Assembly (NCBI RefSeq): GCF_000829465.1
Contig: NZ_JXAL01000023.1
Span: forward strand, 1 to 64,000
Source of the DNA: Cohnella kolymensis
GTDB lineage: Bacteria; Bacillota; Bacilli; Paenibacillales; Paenibacillaceae
DNA length: 64,000 nt
Direction of reading: 5' to 3'
The position numbers were made by a program, and so were the translations under genes. The notes under the pieces were generated by a model. It was not told the DNA's origin, made no database searches, and saw only the letters and a program-made list of their open reading frames with translations. Positions 27,741 to 38,267 of the stretch are shown here, piece by piece. The stretch's first letter is position 1. The number at the start of each line of letters is the position of its first letter.

Positions 27741-27782
27741 AAAAAGCGGGTTTCGCTCATTGCAGCGAAACCCGCTTTTTTT
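27741..27782. terminator. Bidirectional terminator between the PHP gene and rqcH
   Basis: GCGGGTTTCGCT/AGCGAAACCCGC stem with A5 and T7 flanks, suited to both convergent genes. Confidence 0.92.
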
Positions 27783-29532
27783 ATTTAACCTCGGAAGGCA
27801 TTCGTTCGATGAGAGCCTCATCCGGTGTCACATATAACGTCCTTTGCCCTTCGTAAATGACAAAGCCGGGCTTCGCGCCGTTTGGCTTACGGACGTTACG
27901 AATCCGCGTATAATCCACGGGAACGGTGCTCGATTCTTTGGCCTTGCTGTAGTAAGCCGCGAGAACCGCAGCCTCATGCAGCGTGGCTTCGCCGAATTCC
28001 GGACTGCGAATGAGCACGTGGGAGCCGGGGATGTCCTTGGTGTGGAGCCACGTGTCGGAAGGCGTGCCCAGCCGGTTCGTGACGTAGTCGTTTTGTGTAT
28101 TGTTTTTGCCGACGTAGATCGGAATGCCTTCGCTGGATGTATAACAAAGAATGGACGGCCGGTCCTTCTTCTTCTTTTTTTTCATACCCCGTTTCAATCC
28201 GCGTTCCCGAATGTAGCCTTGCTCCGTCAGCTCGTCGCGAATCTCCTCGATGTCGGCCGGCGAAGCCGTATCAAGGCCTTGAAGAACCGACGCGAGGTAG
28301 CGGATTTCATCTTCGGCTGCTTGCATCTGTTCCGCGACTACCGTGCGGCTGTTTTTGAGCTTGCTGTATTTGCGGAAAAAACGCTGGGCGTTCTCATTAG
28401 GTGTCAGCAGCGGATCGAGCGGAATCGCAACGGTCTGCTGGTCCTCATCATAGTAGTCGGTCACCTGGACGGATTTGTCCCCCCGTTGGAACTGATGCAG
28501 ATGCGCTGTGAGCAGCTCGCCGAATCGCCGCACCTTGTCCGCTTCCTCCGCTTCTTCGAGCGTTTCTTGAAGCTTGACCAGCTTCTTCTCGTTCTTGGAG
28601 ATTTCGTTGAGGAGGAACCGATGTAAATCTGTAGTTCGCTGGCGGACGAGATCCCGCTGGGCCTTTTCGCTGAAATAAGTCTCCAGGCATTGATGAATGC
28701 TTGTGAATGTCTGCGCTTCCCCTTGCAGATGCGTTAAAGTTACGGCGGAATAATCGGTTTTGCCGTTTACCGGCTCCACTAAATTCGGAACATAGCTGTG
28801 TCTCGCAATTTGCTGCATCATCTCGAGAAAGGCAGGCCACAGCCCGGCTTGATTTTCCTGTGCGCGATAAGCAATTTCACGTGCGATTAACGGACTGATT
28901 CCGGTAAAAGAGTTGACGAGAGCTTTCATCGTGTTCTGCGTTTCATCGGATTGTTCGGCTTCCGCATGGTGATTGTTCAAAGCTTCTTCAAATGCCGCTT
29001 CGGAATCAACGATCAACGGGTTCACTTTATTTTGGGACGGCGGAGGCACATAAAGACTTCCCGGCAAAACGACGCGGTGACTGCTGATGGCCGGTGTAAC
29101 ATGCCTGATTCCATCGTGGATAACACCGGTGGCCGGGTCGATCAGCATCAGATTGCTGTGGCGCCCCATAATCTCCAGTACAATCCTTTTCAGCGCGCAG
29201 TCCCCGAGTTCGTCACGATGCCTGATGTCTATCTCGACGACTCGCTCCATGCCGACCTGGCGTATGGCCTCGATGACGCCGCCTTCGCAGTATTTGCGCA
29301 GGAGCATGCAGAACATCGGCGGTTCCTGCGGATTGGCCCAAGGCTGTTCCGTCCAATGAATTCTCGGCATGGAAGGGTGAGCCGACATGAGCAGGCGCCC
29401 ATTGATTCCCTGGCCTCTAATATGGAGCACCAACTCGTTGTCGGTAGGCTGATAAATTTTATGAATGCGCGCATGCACACAATTTTGGAGTTCATATACG
29501 AGGGCGCGTGTGACAATTCCGTCCAAAGACAT
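27781..29532 (-). CDS. rqcH: RqcH (NFACT family, ribosome quality control; formerly fibronectin-binding protein)
   Basis: 583 residues. RqcH binds stalled 50S-peptidyl-tRNA and adds C-terminal alanine tails that mark the chain for degradation. Layout: NFACT-N domain (MSLDGIVTRALVYEL start), the conserved acidic-Arg pair at Glu96-Arg97 (Asp-Arg in B. subtilis), a long coiled-coil region (~290-430), a Lys-rich patch, and the NFACT-R domain (IPIYVGKNNTQNDYVT, TWLHTKDIPGSHVLIR). ATG 29532 is the family start; the open frame upstream of it (to 29781) has no family sequence. Corresponds to yloA in Bacillus. Confidence 0.94.
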   Translation of the reverse strand: MSLDGIVTRALVYELQNCVHARIHKIYQPTDNELVLHIRGQGINGRLLMSAHPSMPRIHWTEQPWANPQEPPMFCMLLRKYCEGGVIEAIRQVGMERVVEIDIRHRDELGDCALKRIVLEIMGRHSNLMLIDPATGVIHDGIRHVTPAISSHRVVLPGSLYVPPPSQNKVNPLIVDSEAAFEEALNNHHAEAEQSDETQNTMKALVNSFTGISPLIAREIAYRAQENQAGLWPAFLEMMQQIARHSYVPNLVEPVNGKTDYSAVTLTHLQGEAQTFTSIHQCLETYFSEKAQRDLVRQRTTDLHRFLLNEISKNEKKLVKLQETLEEAEEADKVRRFGELLTAHLHQFQRGDKSVQVTDYYDEDQQTVAIPLDPLLTPNENAQRFFRKYSKLKNSRTVVAEQMQAAEDEIRYLASVLQGLDTASPADIEEIRDELTEQGYIRERGLKRGMKKKKKKDRPSILCYTSSEGIPIYVGKNNTQNDYVTNRLGTPSDTWLHTKDIPGSHVLIRSPEFGEATLHEAAVLAAYYSKAKESSTVPVDYTRIRNVRKPNGAKPGFVIYEGQRTLYVTPDEALIERMPSEVK

Positions 29533-29756
29533 TTCAATGGCTCCTATTTTACCGCAAAAAGATGCGTTTCTTCTGACTCTTATGATGCCACACCTGCCTT
29601 CAAAGGGAAAGCCCTGCGGCTGCGGGGCGGAAGAGCGCGGGGCCGTCCGTTGACGCGGATGGGCATGCCGGCGGCAATGCGGTGAGCGGCAATTAGGGGA
29701 TATTTCCCGGCTTGTCTGAATACATATAGGTCGTAAAGCGGATAAGCGGGAGGGAG

Positions 29757-32582
29757 ATGACCGTCGTGGAAGGTAAGTCATGGCATCAGCTGAACGAGGG
29801 ACAATTGCTTGAGGTGCTGGAAACGGACATCACAAATGGGCTCATTGCCGAAGAAGCGTCCCGGCGGCTGCAAGCGCACGGCCCCAACGAACTGGAAGAG
29901 AGGCGGGGCCAGTCGCCTTTAAAGCTGCTGCTGAATCAATTCAAGGATTTCATGGTGCTGGTGCTTGTCGGAGCAACGATCGTCTCCGGCTTGTTGGGGG
30001 AAATGCTCGATGCGCTCACGATCATAGCGATTATTCTGATCAACGGAGTGCTCGGTTTCTTCCAGGAATTCAGGGCGGAACGGTCCCTTCGCGCTCTTAA
30101 ACAATTGTCCGCCCCTTCCGCGAAGGTCATTCGAAGCGGGGCGTACGAGCAAGTGCCTGCCAGCAGTCTCGTTCCGGGTGACATCGTCCTGCTCGAGAGC
30201 GGAGATCGAGTACCCGCGGACTTAAGATTGGTCGAGTGCAATCAGTTCTCCATAGATGAAGCGCCGTTAACGGGAGAATCGGTGCCTGTGGTTAAAGACG
30301 CCGCGAGTATCGATGCGCAGGAGCTGCCGCTGGGGGACCGTAGAAATTGTGCCTATTTAGGAACGATGGTTACGCGAGGTACCGCTAAAGGGGTCGTTAC
30401 GGTTACCGGAATGTCCACCGAGATGGGTAAAATTGCGGACCTGATCCAACAGACGGATGAGGCGGGGACACCGCTTCAGCACAGGCTTGAGCAGCTCGGC
30501 AAAATCCTTATTATCGTTGCGCTGGCGTTAACCGTTATGGTTGTGCTCGCAGGGGTTCTGCACGGACAACCTATGTACGAGATGTTTCTGGCAGGCGTCA
30601 GCCTGGCAGTGGCCGCGATTCCGGAAGGTTTGCCTGCCATCGTCACGATCGCATTGGCGCTGGGCGTACAACGGATGATCAAGCGGCGCGCGATCGTACG
30701 TAAACTCCCGTCCGTAGAGACGCTGGGCTGCGCTTCGGTGATCTGTTCCGACAAGACGGGCACGTTGACCCAGAATAAAATGACCGTAACCCAGCTGTGG
30801 CTTGGCGGAAGATCCATTGATGTTACCGGCGAGGGATATGAGCCTCAGGCCGCTTGCCAGGAAGCCGGCAAGACTGTCGATGCGAAAGGCGACGCGTTCG
30901 CTGCGCCGGCTGACCCAGATCGCGGCGCTGTGCAATAACTCTGTATTTGACTCGTTCGGACCGCGATGAAGAAGCTGCGCAAGCGCAAGCCGGGCAAAGG
31001 CGAGGAAGCGGCGGCGGAATCCTCGGAGTGGAAAATAAAAGGCGACCCCACCGAAGGAGCGCTGCTGGTGCTCGCAGCCAAAACCGGTCTTGCCAAAAGC
31101 TCGCTGGAAAGCTTGTATACGCGGGTTAAGGAGTTTCCGTTCGAGCCTGAGCGCAAGCGGATGTCCGTCCTTATCTCCCACCAAGGAGGCAAGCTCGTTT
31201 GTACAAAAGGAGCGCCGGATCTGCTGATCGAACGTTGTTCCTATGTTCTATGGGGAGATCACGTCGTACCTTTCACCGGCACGATCCGCCAGAAGGTGCT
31301 TCAGGCGAATGAAGCCATGGCAAAAGATGCCCTTCGCGTTCTGGGCTTTGCCTTCCGTGAAGTGAAGGCGCATGACGTTATCGAGACTCCGGAGCAGGCG
31401 GAGCAAGGGCTGATTTTTGTAGGGCTGATCGGAATGATGGACCCGCCGCGCAAAGAGGTTAAGGAAGCGATCTACAAATGCCGTCAGGCCGGGATCAAGA
31501 CGGTTATGATTACCGGAGATCATGGCACAACTGCCGAAGCGATAGCCAGAAGCCTTGGCATTATCGCGCGCGGCGGACGCGTCGTAACCGGAGCGGAGTT
31601 ATCCGGCATGGATGATGACAAGCTCCAGAAAATGGCCGACGATATTTATGTATACGCCCGGGTTTCCCCCGAGCATAAGCTTCGGATCGTCCAGGCGCTG
31701 CAGCGCCGCGGGCATGTTGTGGCGATGACCGGTGACGGCGTCAACGACGCCCCGGCGGTGAAAGCTGCGGATATCGGCATCGCGATGGGCATTACCGGTA
31801 CCGATGTGACGAAGGAAGCGTCTGCGCTCGTGCTCGCGGACGACAACTTTTCGACCATCGTTGCCGCCGTGGAGGAAGGACGCGGAATTTATGAGAACAT
31901 CCGCAAGTTCATCCGCTACTTGTTAGCTTCGAACGTCGGAGAGATTATGACGATGTTCATGGCGATGATGATGGGGCTGCCCTTGCCGCTCGTTCCCATT
32001 CAGATCTTGTGGGTGAACCTGGTCACGGACGGCCTGCCGGCAATGGCGCTCGGTGTCGATCAGGCAGAGAGCGATCTGATGCAGCACAAGCCGCGTTCCG
32101 CCAGGGAAAATATTTTTGCCCGCCGTCTCGGTTGGAAAATCATCAGCCGCGGTATATTGATCGGATTCTGCACGCTCGGCGCCTTCATGCTGGCGTTAAG
32201 CGAAGGAGCAAGAAGCGGCGACAACCTCGTACACGCGCAAACCGTCGCTTTCGCAACACTCGTTATGGCACAGTTGATTCACGTGTTTGACTGCCGCAGC
32301 TCCCGATCCATTTTCCACCGTAAGCTTCTGGAGAACAAATTTCTGGTTTTGGCGGTCTTATCCTCGCTGATTCTGATGATTGCCGTGCTTTATCTTGAGC
32401 CGCTGCAGCCAGTATTCAAAACGGTTCCTCTCAACTTGCGCGACTGGGCGCTCGTCATTGTCGCAGCCGGCATCCCGACGTTCGCGATGGGAATCGGCAG
32501 CGTGCTCGGATCATCGAAGCCGACAAAAGGCACAAAAATCACATATGGAGGAGCGACCGCAACGCGCACTCTCTCCAGGTAA
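29757..32582 (+). CDS. Calcium-translocating P-type ATPase (YloB/PacL-like; two frame breaks, near 30900 and 30962)
   Basis: P2A Ca2+-ATPase, about 941 residues once corrected; pumps Ca2+ out of the cell. Features: N-terminal cation ATPase domain, LTGES in the actuator, the phosphorylation site [34 protein letters not shown] and about ten membrane segments with the PEGLPA motif in M4. After DAKGDAFAA the frame changes to one reading [20 protein letters not shown], then changes again before [10 protein letters not shown]. An extra base near 30899 and a missing A in GGACCGCG (30960) would explain this. Start ATG 29757 sits 2 bp from its GGAGGGAG site; GTG 29766 is possible. Confidence 0.9.
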
Positions 32583-32684
32583 CGTTGTAAAGGCTGTTTC
32601 GTCAGCGGATTTCTTCCGCATTCGAAGCAGCCTTTGAGCGATCCAGAGACTAATTTATTCGGAAAAGTGCAAATAAACAGAGGA

Positions 32685-32712
32685 TTGCTGTATGCTCTTC
32701 CTGCTGTATAAT
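32685..32712 (+). promoter_or_regulatory. Promoter of dapF
   Basis: TTGCTG, 16-bp spacer, TATAAT; 54 bp before the start codon. Confidence 0.65.
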
Positions 32713-32765
32713 AGCTATCATTAGAATAGAAGCATAGACGGGTATACAAGCAGGAGGAACGAACA

Positions 32766-33632
32766 ATGGAATTTACTAAAATGCACGGGTTAGGCAATGA
32801 TTTTATCGTTGTCGCAGGCGAGCAAGCATTGCCGGACAACGTCGGCGATCTGGCTGTTAAGCTCTGTAACAGGTTTTTCGGCATCGGTGCTGACGGCCTG
32901 GTCTACATCCTGCCGTCCGAGGCGGCAGACTTCCGGATGCGGATCATTAACTCCGACGGTTCGGAAGCGGAGCAATGCGGCAACGCCATTCGCTGCGTCG
33001 CGAAATATGTGTATGATAACGGATTGACCGATAAAACGGAACTGACCATTGAGACTCTCGGGGCCGGTGTGCAGCCTGTGCAGTTGGTCGTTAAAAACGG
33101 AAAAACGGAATCGGTAACCGTTGATATGGGTGAACCGATTCTGAACGGATTGGACGTGCCTACAACGATTGATGAGAATCCGGTCGTCGGACACTCCGTA
33201 ATGATCGATGGACGGGAATTCACGTTTACCGCCGTTTCGATGGGCAATCCGCACTGCGTCATTTATGTTGACGATGCAATTGGTTTCGATCTCGCGACAT
33301 GGGGGCCAAAGCTTGAGAAGCATCCGCTGTTCCCCCGCAAAATTAACGTTGAGTTCGCCAAGGTCAACTCCACAAACCAAGTGGACATGCGCGTATGGGA
33401 ACGCGGCGCCGGTCCGACATTGGCGTGCGGAACAGGTGCGTGCGCAACGCTCGTTTCCTCGGTGCTTAACGGCCTGACGGACCGCAAAGCTACCATCTCT
33501 CTGGCCGGCGGCGACCTGCTCATCGACTGGAACGAGGAGAACAACCGCGTCTATATGACCGGTCCCGCTGCGGTTGTGTACACAGGCACCATTGAATCAC
33601 GGAACATCACGAGAGTAACCCAAATTCGCTGA
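32766..33632 (+). CDS. dapF: Diaminopimelate epimerase
   Basis: Converts LL- to meso-diaminopimelate for lysine and peptidoglycan synthesis. 288 residues; both catalytic cysteines are present (CGNAIRC at ~73 and ACGTGACATLV at ~220). Normal MEFTKMHGLGNDF start with GCAGGAGG upstream. It has its own promoter and terminator between the Ca-ATPase and the methyltransferase gene. Confidence 0.96.
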   Translation: MEFTKMHGLGNDFIVVAGEQALPDNVGDLAVKLCNRFFGIGADGLVYILPSEAADFRMRIINSDGSEAEQCGNAIRCVAKYVYDNGLTDKTELTIETLGAGVQPVQLVVKNGKTESVTVDMGEPILNGLDVPTTIDENPVVGHSVMIDGREFTFTAVSMGNPHCVIYVDDAIGFDLATWGPKLEKHPLFPRKINVEFAKVNSTNQVDMRVWERGAGPTLACGTGACATLVSSVLNGLTDRKATISLAGGDLLIDWNEENNRVYMTGPAAVVYTGTIESRNITRVTQIR

Positions 33633-33662
33633 CAACTTTGTTCGAAATATTGTTGAATCAGA

Positions 33663-33682
33663 CCCGGCAGCCGCCGGGTTTT
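33663..33682 (+). terminator. Rho-independent terminator of dapF
   Basis: CCCGGC/GCCGGG stem, 4-nt loop, TTTT. Confidence 0.75.
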
Positions 33683-33753
33683 GCCATTTTCGCGATAGAG
33701 AAATTGTGCTACATTTAGAATACTTTTATGGATGGAATGGATGGGGATGCTTC

Positions 33754-35639
33754 ATGAAACCGGATTTGCGCACGGCGCTTGCAGAACGGCCCCGCGTCGG
33801 AGACGGTGCGATGGGCACTTATTTATATCAGCTTGGTTTTCCGGTCGGCGTCTCGTACGAGGAATTCAATTTGCTTAAACCCGATATTATCGGCGATGTT
33901 CACAAGCGGTACGTGGCGGCCGGCGCAGAAGTGATCGAGACGAATACGTTCTCCGCGCAGCACGGAAAGCTTTCAAAATACGGATTAGAGAAAAAGACGG
34001 AAGAGATCAACGCCGCAGGTGTCGCTATCGCCCGGCAAGCGGCGGGGGACGATGTCTATGTTGTCGGTGCGATCGGAGCATTTCGGGCGGCCCGCGGAAG
34101 ACACGTAAAGACGTCCGCCATCAAGCGGGATTTCGAGGAACAGATCGGCGCGCTTCTGGCAGCGGGTGTGGACGGCCTTTTGTTGGAGACCTTTTTCAAT
34201 CTTGAAGAGATGTCCCTGGCATTGTCGCTGATTCGTAAACGCAGCGATCTTCCGGTCATCTGTCAATTCGCCGTAGAAGACGTGCCGCGTACTGCGGACG
34301 GAGTGCCGCTTTCCGATGCATTCCTGCGGTTGAAAGGTGAAGGAGCGGACGTTATCGGCTTTAACTGCCGCAGCGGCCCTAACGCCATTCTTCGCGCAAT
34401 GGAAACCATTCCGCGAGATTTGGGCGCGCCGCTCAGCGTTTTCCCGACGCCGGACTTCCGGATTACGTGGACGGCAAAGTGGTGTACAAAGCGACTCCGG
34501 AGTACTTCGGGGCGTCCGCCGTCAAGTTTGCGGATATCGGTGCACGGCTCATCGGCGGGTGCTGCGGGACGACGCCGGAGCATATTGCCGCGATTTCGGC
34601 AGCGCTGACAGGCTATGCTCCCTCGCAAATTGATGTAAGCAATGTTAATGAACTCATCTCTCAAGTTGCCATCAAAGAGCCGGCAGCGGTTCCTGTGCAA
34701 GAACATCCTCCAACGGACGGCGGAGCGGGAGATCCCAGTATCCTCCATCTTGTGCGCGAACGTCACACGGTTATCGTGGAGTTGGATCCGCCGCGTGATC
34801 TGGACATTGCCAAGTTCATGGCCGGAGCTGCGGCGCTGAAAGAGGCTGGAGCCGACGCTCTAACAATGGCGGACAATTCCCTTGCCGTCACCCGGATGAG
34901 CAACATGGCGCTGGCTGCGCTGCTGAAGGAACGCATCGGTATTCGTCCGCTGGCGCATATCGCTTGCCGCGACCGCAACCTGATCGGCACCCAGTCCCAT
35001 ATGATGGGCTTCGACGCGCTCGGTATCGATCATGTATTGGCAGTGACGGGCGATCCCGCCAAATTCGGAGATCTTCCCGGATCCAGCTCGGTTTATGATC
35101 TGACCTCATTCGAAATCATCCGGATGATCAAGCAATTGAACGAAGGCGTTGCCTTCTCCGGCAAGCCGCTTAAGCAGAAAGCCAAATTCGTCGTCGGAGC
35201 GGCATTTAATCCGAACGTCAAGCATTTGGATAAAGCGGTGGAAAGATTGGAGCGCAAAATCAAGGCGGGAGCCGATTACATTATGACTCAACCCGTGTAC
35301 GATGAAGCGTTAATTGAACGGATCGCCGATGCGACGAAGCATATCTCTGCTCCGATTTTTCTGGGCATTTTCCCGCTTGCCAATGGCCGTAATGCGGAAT
35401 ACCTGCACAATGAGGTGCCGGGCATTCAGCTCTCGGACTCCGTCCGGCAGAGAATGAGCGGATTAGAGGGAGCCGAAGGCCGGGCGGAAGGCATCAAGAT
35501 CGCGCAGGAACTGCTTGACGCCGCCATGTCCCTTTTTAATGGAATCTATTTAATGACTCCTTTCATGGCTTACGAGATGACGGCTGCGCTTACTAGATAT
35601 GTAAAAGAGAGAAGCGGCAGTTTATCACCCGTCAATTGA
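33754..35639 (+). CDS. Bifunctional homocysteine S-methyltransferase / methylenetetrahydrofolate reductase (frameshift near 34447)
   Basis: YitJ-type fusion. Residues ~1-300: homocysteine methyltransferase barrel with GDGAMGTYLYQLG, FNCRSGP and the zinc motif GGCCGTTPEHIAA. Residues ~330-628: MTHFR flavoenzyme domain (VIVELDPPRDLDIAKF, HIACRDRNLIGTQSH, AVTGDPAKFGD). It makes methyl-THF and can methylate homocysteine to methionine. The frame changes after LSVFP: CCGACGCCGG lacks one A compared with CCGAACGCCGG, which restores PNAGLPDYVDG. ATG 33754 follows GGGGATG. No S-box or T-box fits in the 120-bp leader. Confidence 0.9.
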
Positions 35640-35656
35640 GACGCCGTCGAATGCTC

Positions 35657-35685
35657 TTGTCCGGCTTTGGGATTTGAAGTACAAT
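35657..35685 (+). promoter_or_regulatory. Promoter upstream of remA
   Basis: TTGTCC, 17-bp spacer, TACAAT, leaving a leader of about 130 nt before remA. Confidence 0.6.
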
Positions 35686-35819
35686 AAAAAAATGAATTGA
35701 TAGGCGATAAGACTAGGTATATCCAAACCTGCAGTATGCGAGGCGCCGCTTTCGTCAACAATGGGAGCGTACGGCAGCCCCCGGCTCAGGGCAGGAGTAA
35801 CCGGAGGGAAAGTGTATCT

Positions 35820-36083
35820 ATGGCGGCCATTAAGCTGATCAATATCGGTTTCGGCAATATCGTATCAGCGAATCGGATTATTTCCATCGTCAGCCCGGAA
35901 TCGGCACCTATTAAAAGGATCATACAGGAAGCTCGAGACCGGCATATGCTGATCGATGCGACTTATGGTCGCCGGACACGGGCGGTTATTATAACCGACA
36001 GCGATCACGTCATCCTGTCGGCCGTCCAACCGGAAACGGTTGCGCACCGGTTGTCCACCAAAGACGACGAGAATGATGAATGA
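35820..36083 (+). CDS. remA: Extracellular matrix regulator RemA
   Basis: 87-residue DNA-binding protein; in B. subtilis RemA forms ring oligomers that activate biofilm matrix and osmoprotection operons. Matches the family at [14 protein letters not shown] and [21 protein letters not shown] 35820 follows CCGGAGGG. It is 13 bp upstream of gmk, the conserved remA-gmk-rpoZ-coaBC order. Confidence 0.95.
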   Translation: MAAIKLINIGFGNIVSANRIISIVSPESAPIKRIIQEARDRHMLIDATYGRRTRAVIITDSDHVILSAVQPETVAHRLSTKDDENDE

Positions 36084-36096
36084 ATCGGGGAAGCCC

Positions 36097-36732
36097 ATGA
36101 AAAGAGGTTTACTGATCGTGCTGTCCGGCCCATCCGGGGTCGGCAAAGGTACGGTATGCGCAGCGCTGCGCGCCAGGCTGCCTGAGCTGGTATATTCCGT
36201 ATCCGCCACGACAAGATCGCCGCGAGAAGGCGAACGGGACGGCGTCAACTATTTTTTTAAATCCCGCGAGCAGTTTCACCATATGATGCAGACGGACGCG
36301 CTGCTGGAGTATGCCGAGTATGTCGGCAACTATTACGGCACGCCTCGCGATTTTGTGGAGAAGACGCTGTCAGAGGGTAAGGACATCATTCTTGAAATTG
36401 AAGTCCAGGGAGCTTTGAAAGTGAAAGAAAAGTTTCCCGAAGGCATATTCGTGTTTCTGATGCCGCCTTCTCTTAATGAATTGAAGCAGAGGATTACCGG
36501 CAGAGGAACCGAAACGCAAGCGACCATCGACCATCGCCTTTCTGTGGCGGTGGAGGAGATGAATTTGCTGTATCACTACGATTATGCGGTGGTCAACGAT
36601 CAGATCGATTCCGCGTGCAATCGGATCAGCGCGATCATCACGGCTGAACATTGCAAAAGGGAACGATTCCTGAACGAGTTGTTTCAGGAGTTCGCGTCCG
36701 TACCGTCCGCCGAAAATGTCTCAGAGAGGTGA
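36097..36732 (+). CDS. gmk: Guanylate kinase
   Basis: GMP + ATP to GDP + ADP. 211 residues with P-loop [11 protein letters not shown], the GMP-binding [17 protein letters not shown] and the ILEIEVQGA strand. ATG 36097 (GGGGAAGCCC upstream) gives the usual length; in-frame ATGs further upstream overlap remA. Confidence 0.96.
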   Translation: MKRGLLIVLSGPSGVGKGTVCAALRARLPELVYSVSATTRSPREGERDGVNYFFKSREQFHHMMQTDALLEYAEYVGNYYGTPRDFVEKTLSEGKDIILEIEVQGALKVKEKFPEGIFVFLMPPSLNELKQRITGRGTETQATIDHRLSVAVEEMNLLYHYDYAVVNDQIDSACNRISAIITAEHCKRERFLNELFQEFASVPSAENVSER

Positions 36733-36736
36733 AATC

Positions 36737-36934
36737 ATGTTATATCCATCCATCGATGAAATGGTCAAGAAAGTAGACAGCAAATATACGCTTGTTGTCG
36801 CTGCCTCGAAGAGAGCTCGCGGGCTGAGAGAAGGCGACATGGTCGGTATAAGCGGGCCAAAGTCCCACAAGGTTGTCGGGGTTGCTTTGGAGGAAATTTA
36901 TAAGGACGCCATCAAAGTGGAACATCTTAAATAA
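36737..36934 (+). CDS. rpoZ: DNA-directed RNA polymerase omega subunit
   Basis: 65 residues; LYPSIDEMVKKVDSKYTLVV (start) and ASKRARGLREG match Bacillota omega, which stabilises RNA polymerase assembly. ATG 36737 after AGAGAGGTGAAATC, 4 bp from the gmk stop, so likely coupled. Confidence 0.95.
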   Translation: MLYPSIDEMVKKVDSKYTLVVAASKRARGLREGDMVGISGPKSHKVVGVALEEIYKDAIKVEHLK

Positions 36935-36972
36935 TGATCGGATCGGATATATCTGCCGGATCTGAAGGAAGG

Positions 36973-36996
36973 ACAACCCCTGCGGTTGTTTTTTTT
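36973..36996 (+). terminator. Rho-independent terminator after rpoZ
   Basis: ACAACC/GGTTGT 6-bp stem, 5-nt loop, T8. Probably partial, since coaBC starts 32 bp later without a clear promoter. Confidence 0.7.
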
Positions 36997-37028
36997 CTAA
37001 GGAGACGGTGCGCAATGGAGGAGAATTC

Positions 37029-38267
37029 ATGGACAAGCCGCTTTCGGGGAAAACCATTCTGCTGGGAATATCGGGGGGCATAGCGGCATACAAAGCTGCA
37101 ACCCTGTGCAGCCGGCTGATCAGCCTTGGAGCCTCGGTTCGGGTGATCATGACGGAAGGCGCCACCCGCTTTATTACTCCGCTGACGCTGCAGACGCTCT
37201 CCCGTCATCCGGTGGCAACAGACGTGTTCGACGAAAGGGACGCTTCCATCGTACAGCATATCGATTGGGCCGATGCTGCGGATCTTGTTGTCGTGGCTCC
37301 GGCGACTGCGAATATTCTGTCCAAGCTTGCGAACGGGCTGGCGGACGATATGCTCAGCACGACGCTGCTGGCCGCGACGGCTCCGGTGCTGGTTGCTCCC
37401 GCTATGAACGTCCATATGTGGGAACACCCGGCTGTTGTTGAAAATGTCAACAAATTGGCAGCGCGGGGAGTCACATTCGTTGAGCCCGGTACGGGTCAAT
37501 TGGCATGCGGCTATGTCGGCAAAGGGCGTCTCGCGGAACCGGACGAAATCGCCGGCGCGGTTGTCGCCATGCTGGCCGGACCCCGGCCGCTGGCGGGACG
37601 GAGTGTTCTGATTACCGCCGGCGGTACGGTGGAAAGAATCGATCCCGTGCGTTACATATCGAACGACTCATCGGGAAAAATGGGCTTTGCGCTGGCGGAA
37701 GCCGCACGTGCGTCGGGAGCGGACGTCACGTTGATTTGCGGAAGGACGGATTCAGCTGCACCGAGTGGAGTGAAGGCAATTAAAGTAAATTCGGCAGTTG
37801 AAATGTATGAAGCCGTAATGGAACGCCTGCCGCAGACGGATGTTGTGATCAAGGCGGCTGCGGTTGCGGATTACCGTCCGAAAGAGACGGCGGATCATAA
37901 AATAAAAAAGAGTGCGGAAACCATAAGCTTGGAGCTCATTCGGAATCCGGATATTCTGCAATCGATCGGTGAATGGAAATCCGGTAATAAGGGGTCTAAT
38001 GGTCTGTTCGTGGTCGGATTTGCCGCGGAAACAACGGATGTGGAGCGGCATGCCGTCGACAAGCTGAACCGGAAAAAGTGCGACCTGATGATCGCTAACG
38101 ACGTATCGCGAGAGGGAGCCGGCTTCGGCTCGGATACGAATATCGTGAGCGTGTATGATACGCGCGGGCTCGTGGAAAATATGCCGCAAATGTCCAAACG
38201 AGAGGTTGCGAACCGGATTATGGAATTGATTGCGCAGAGGCTGCCTATGAAAGGATCCGGCGTATGA
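37029..38267 (+). CDS. coaBC: Bifunctional phosphopantothenoylcysteine decarboxylase / phosphopantothenate-cysteine ligase
   Basis: Two successive steps of coenzyme A synthesis. Residues ~1-180: flavin-dependent CoaC (GISGGIAAYKAA, PAMNVHMWEHP, CGYVGKGRLAEP with the catalytic Cys). Residues ~185-412: CTP-dependent CoaB (ITAGGTVERIDPVRYISN, AAAVADYRP, NDVSREGAGFGSDTN). ATG 37029 after GGAGGAG. The last four bases overlap priA. Confidence 0.96.
   Translation: MDKPLSGKTILLGISGGIAAYKAATLCSRLISLGASVRVIMTEGATRFITPLTLQTLSRHPVATDVFDERDASIVQHIDWADAADLVVVAPATANILSKLANGLADDMLSTTLLAATAPVLVAPAMNVHMWEHPAVVENVNKLAARGVTFVEPGTGQLACGYVGKGRLAEPDEIAGAVVAMLAGPRPLAGRSVLITAGGTVERIDPVRYISNDSSGKMGFALAEAARASGADVTLICGRTDSAAPSGVKAIKVNSAVEMYEAVMERLPQTDVVIKAAAVADYRPKETADHKIKKSAETISLELIRNPDILQSIGEWKSGNKGSNGLFVVGFAAETTDVERHAVDKLNRKKCDLMIANDVSREGAGFGSDTNIVSVYDTRGLVENMPQMSKREVANRIMELIAQRLPMKGSGV

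Noticed and set aside
28448..28840. Minus-strand 130-residue frame inside rqcH
   Set aside because: Alternate frame of the coiled-coil part of rqcH without its own signals.
32589..32636. Terminator after the Ca-ATPase gene
   Set aside because: AAAGGCTG/CAGCCTTT can pair, but the loop is long and no T-run follows; left unannotated.
33633..33753. SAM (S-box) riboswitch before the homocysteine methyltransferase/MTHFR gene
   Set aside because: The gap of 120 bp contains the dapF terminator and no S-box conserved blocks.
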